Shown here piece after piece: positions 63,810-64,000 of a DNA stretch of 64,000 nucleotides. This DNA is from Fimisoma sp964619315 (GTDB lineage: Bacteria > Bacillota > Clostridia > Peptostreptococcales > Anaerovoracaceae). The first letter of the stretch is position 1. Every line of letters begins with the position of its first letter. Made by a program: the position numbers and the translations under genes. Under the pieces are notes generated by a model. The model was given only the letters and a program-made list of their open reading frames with translations. It did not search any database and was not told where the DNA came from. The stretch spans positions 124,001 through 188,000 of the forward strand of contig CAZUEH010000001.1 in NCBI GenBank assembly GCA_964619315.1, read 5' to 3'.

Positions 63810-63849
63810 CAAAAAAAATCATCTCCACTTTTAAAAAGATAGAGATGAT
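63810..63849 (-). terminator. Terminator of a gene beyond the right edge
   Basis: On the minus strand ATCATCTC-(16 nt)-GAGATGAT is followed by eight T. It ends a transcript entering from the right, upstream of the cls promoter region. Confidence 0.85.
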
Positions 63850-63974
63850 CCTTCTGACGATTCTTTATTATAGATTTCCGTTAATGCAATTCCACGAAAT
63901 AATCCAAGTGTTTGATATACATAACAGAAAAGTTCCATCAATCTTAAAGCCTTCTTTTCGTTGTCTAATAATCG
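63831..63974 (-). other. Short open stretch at the right edge, possibly the end of a broken gene
   Basis: The minus strand is open for 47 codons (RLLDNEKKALRLMELFCYVYQ...) and ends in the terminator hairpin; an in-frame TAA lies at 63975. Another frame from the edge reads IFFAIITIIRQRKEG, hydrophobic, and stops at about 63863. Together they could be a frameshifted membrane-protein C-terminus. No family recognised. Apart from this and the terminator I see nothing in 63674-64000 except AT-rich sequence. Confidence 0.2.
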
Positions 63975-64000
63975 TTATAATTGCAAAAAATATAGAGACA

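Noticed and set aside
1..64000. Genome-wide UGA as tryptophan code
   Set aside because: Core genes such as polA, dnaG, rpoD and clpB have no internal UGA, and UGA ends several genes in start-stop overlaps, so UGA is a stop at least in general.
1..64000. CRISPR arrays, insertion sequences, prophage or attachment sites
   Set aside because: No repeated spacer pattern, transposase, integrase or flanking repeats were seen.

Overview
The window looks like chromosomal DNA of a low-GC, anaerobic, Gram-positive Clostridia member (order Eubacteriales; a peptide- or amino-acid-fermenting family is plausible, but I cannot place it further). The support is: AT-rich DNA with strong AGGAGG ribosome sites, the dnaG-rpoD-trmK-nif3 order typical of Firmicutes, class A RNase P RNA, a CIRCE element at clpB, a double-domain 2-hydroxyacyl-CoA dehydratase activase, crotonase, a potassium-dependent membrane pyrophosphatase, and MurT/GatD-type genes. 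Most genes are on the minus strand. I see no insertion sequences, prophage or CRISPR.

Layout. 1-6.5 kb (minus): a partial peptide-binding protein, coaE, polA, an OPT-family transporter and a formate/nitrite channel. 6.6-6.8 kb: a structured RNA, possibly 6S, with its own terminator. 6.8-15.7 kb: yebC, the 1405-residue activase, a cysteine-rich protein, a MATE pump and prfC. 15.7-21.3 kb: a frameshifted lipoprotein gene, rnpB, a 33-residue membrane protein, nif3, trmK, rpoD and dnaG. 21.4-28.5 kb: dgt, dut, an M16 protease, a transporter/metallo-beta-lactamase fusion, rarD with an apparent AUU start, a hypothetical gene and murI. 28.6-32.2 kb (plus): pepF, nadK and an rluA-family gene. 32.2-37.2 kb (minus): a MurE-like ligase, a large surface protein cut by one UGA, and a DUF975 protein. 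37.2-38.9 kb (plus): a TPP riboswitch with thiT, then crt. 39-46.3 kb (minus): rpoN, gap, pgk, tpiA, secG, hppA and trmL. 46.4-49.6 kb (plus): hom, a SEC-C protein, nth, a low-molecular-weight phosphatase, a GIY-YIG protein and tRNA-Thr(CGT). 49.7-54.0 kb (minus): an accessory operon of seven genes. 54.1-64 kb: a GntR regulator, mntP, clpB, an M50 protease, and a cell-envelope cluster (GatD-like, MurT-like, ATP-grasp, cardiolipin synthase).

Main unusual points. (1) Three accessory genes are intact except for one in-frame UGA each; in the DUF5131 radical-SAM-like gene the UGA replaces an expected tryptophan. UGA is still used as a stop in the core genes here. (2) The GatD-like partner of the MurT-like ligase lacks the catalytic Cys and His and sits next to an ATP-grasp enzyme, which suggests chemistry other than ordinary amidation. 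(3) rarD has no AUG, GUG or UUG start that would include its conserved first helix, but has AGGAGG five bases before AUU; the MATE gene shows the same arrangement. (4) A transporter fused to a metallo-beta-lactamase keeps a good internal ribosome site at the junction. All function calls come from reading motifs by eye; no database search was run.
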